Assembly (NCBI GenBank): GCA_003509065.1
Contig: DODG01000037.1
Coordinates: 1-6,512 of the forward strand
DNA from: Acidobacteriota bacterium
GTDB taxonomy: Bacteria; Acidobacteriota; Vicinamibacteria; Vicinamibacterales; UBA823
DNA: 6,512 bases
Direction of reading: 5' to 3'
The notes beneath the pieces are model-generated. The model was not told the origin of the DNA. It was given only the letters and a program-made list of their open reading frames with translations, and ran no database searches. Made by a program: the position numbers and the translations under genes. Below, in pieces: positions 6,036 through 6,512 of the stretch (the stretch's first letter is position 1; every line of letters starts with the position of its first letter).

Positions 6036-6512
6036 TGCTCAATAAGACTCTTCTTGCCTGGTCGTTAACGTGTGCAATTGTGTCTCTTGCTTTGTCTGGG
6101 GGCCGCGCATCCCAAGTTCCCGCAAGTCAGCAACCCGAACAGAGGCAACCTTCCGAAGTGAGCTTAATCATCGGAGACCGAATAGGCACACCACCACGCT
6201 TTGCAGTACCAGACTTTCTTGCTCTATCTGACGACCCCGAAACCATCGCAGCAGCGCAAACAATGGGTGAAGTGCTCTGGAACGATCTCAACTTTGAACG
6301 AGAGTTCTACATGATCCCACGGGACACCTACGCATCAATCCCCGGGGCGACCTCTATAACTGACGTGTCCTTCGACCTCTGGCGCGAACTCGGTACTGAT
6401 GGCGTGGTGATAGGCACTGTGCGCCGAGTTGGTGAATTGTTAGAAGTTCAGGTCCGGCTATGGAACATCAGAGGACAAGAATCTGTGTTCGGGCGTGAAT
6501 ATACCGGCTCCG
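6035..6512 (+). CDS. tolB: TolB, periplasmic Tol-Pal protein, N-terminal part (cut by window end)
   Basis: An open frame runs without a stop from the ATG at 6035 to the window end, giving 159 codons and one extra base. The first 25 or so residues form a Sec signal peptide: MLNK, then a hydrophobic core (LLAWSLTCAIVSLAL), with a likely cleavage after GGRA. The mature N-terminus resembles the TolB N-terminal alpha/beta domain, with RFAVPDFLAL, a VLWNDLNFEREFYMIPRDTY segment, ELGTDGVVIGTV and VQVRLWN. The C-terminal beta-propeller lies beyond the window. TolB is a soluble periplasmic protein that binds Pal and the C-terminal domain of TolA. The ATG overlaps the tolA stop as TAATG, a one-base overlap that usually signals translational coupling. 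No Shine-Dalgarno sequence is seen. The early Cys at residue 13 is not in a lipobox. Confidence 0.92.
   Translation, partial: MLNKTLLAWSLTCAIVSLALSGGRASQVPASQQPEQRQPSEVSLIIGDRIGTPPRFAVPDFLALSDDPETIAAAQTMGEVLWNDLNFEREFYMIPRDTYASIPGATSITDVSFDLWRELGTDGVVIGTVRRVGELLEVQVRLWNIRGQESVFGREYTGS

Noticed and set aside
1..6512. Defence island, mobile element, CRISPR array or novel system
   Set aside because: Every sizeable open stretch is accounted for by recognised core genes, with short ordinary spacers and uniform composition.

Overview
This is an ordinary, gene-dense chromosomal segment. It holds two divergent housekeeping blocks separated by a 203-bp intergenic region (3747-3949), and no stretch over 300 bases lacks a gene. 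Base composition looks uniform and close to 50% GC. I see no insertion sequence, CRISPR array, tRNA, rRNA or other sign of a mobile element. The protein styles and the gene order suggest a member of Acidobacteriota, possibly the Vicinamibacteria. The cues are a BFN (DUF151) protein next to miaB and recN, a short proline-rich TonB-type TolA, and the N-terminal style of TolB. This placement rests on recalled resemblance and not on a search. The presence of tolQRAB does show a diderm organism with an outer membrane.

Left block (minus strand, read right to left): recN (DNA repair ATPase), miaB (tRNA methylthiotransferase), a bifunctional-nuclease-family protein (BFN/DUF151), then the first 20 codons of parA (chromosome-partitioning ATPase), cut by the window edge. 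recN and miaB are 31 bp apart, and miaB and the BFN gene are 64 bp apart, so they probably form one transcription unit. parA has its own near-consensus sigma-70-type promoter (TTGACA, 17 bp, TAGAAT) in the 127-bp gap before it.

Right block (plus strand): tolQ, tolR, tolA and the N-terminal third or so of tolB, cut by the window end. These encode the proton-driven Tol inner-membrane motor (TolQ/TolR), the envelope-spanning energy transducer (a TonB-like TolA) and the periplasmic propeller protein TolB. Together they link the inner membrane to the outer membrane and support envelope constriction at division. A strong predicted promoter and a Shine-Dalgarno sequence precede a TTG start for tolQ. 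tolA and tolB overlap by one base at TAATG.

The two blocks appear to be driven by divergent promoters whose elements overlap. I found no convincing evidence of a previously undescribed system. The second-look items are modest: the overlapping promoters, an Asn-to-Ile change in a MiaB motif, a Cys-Cys motif in TolA, and the gene neighbourhood of the BFN protein.
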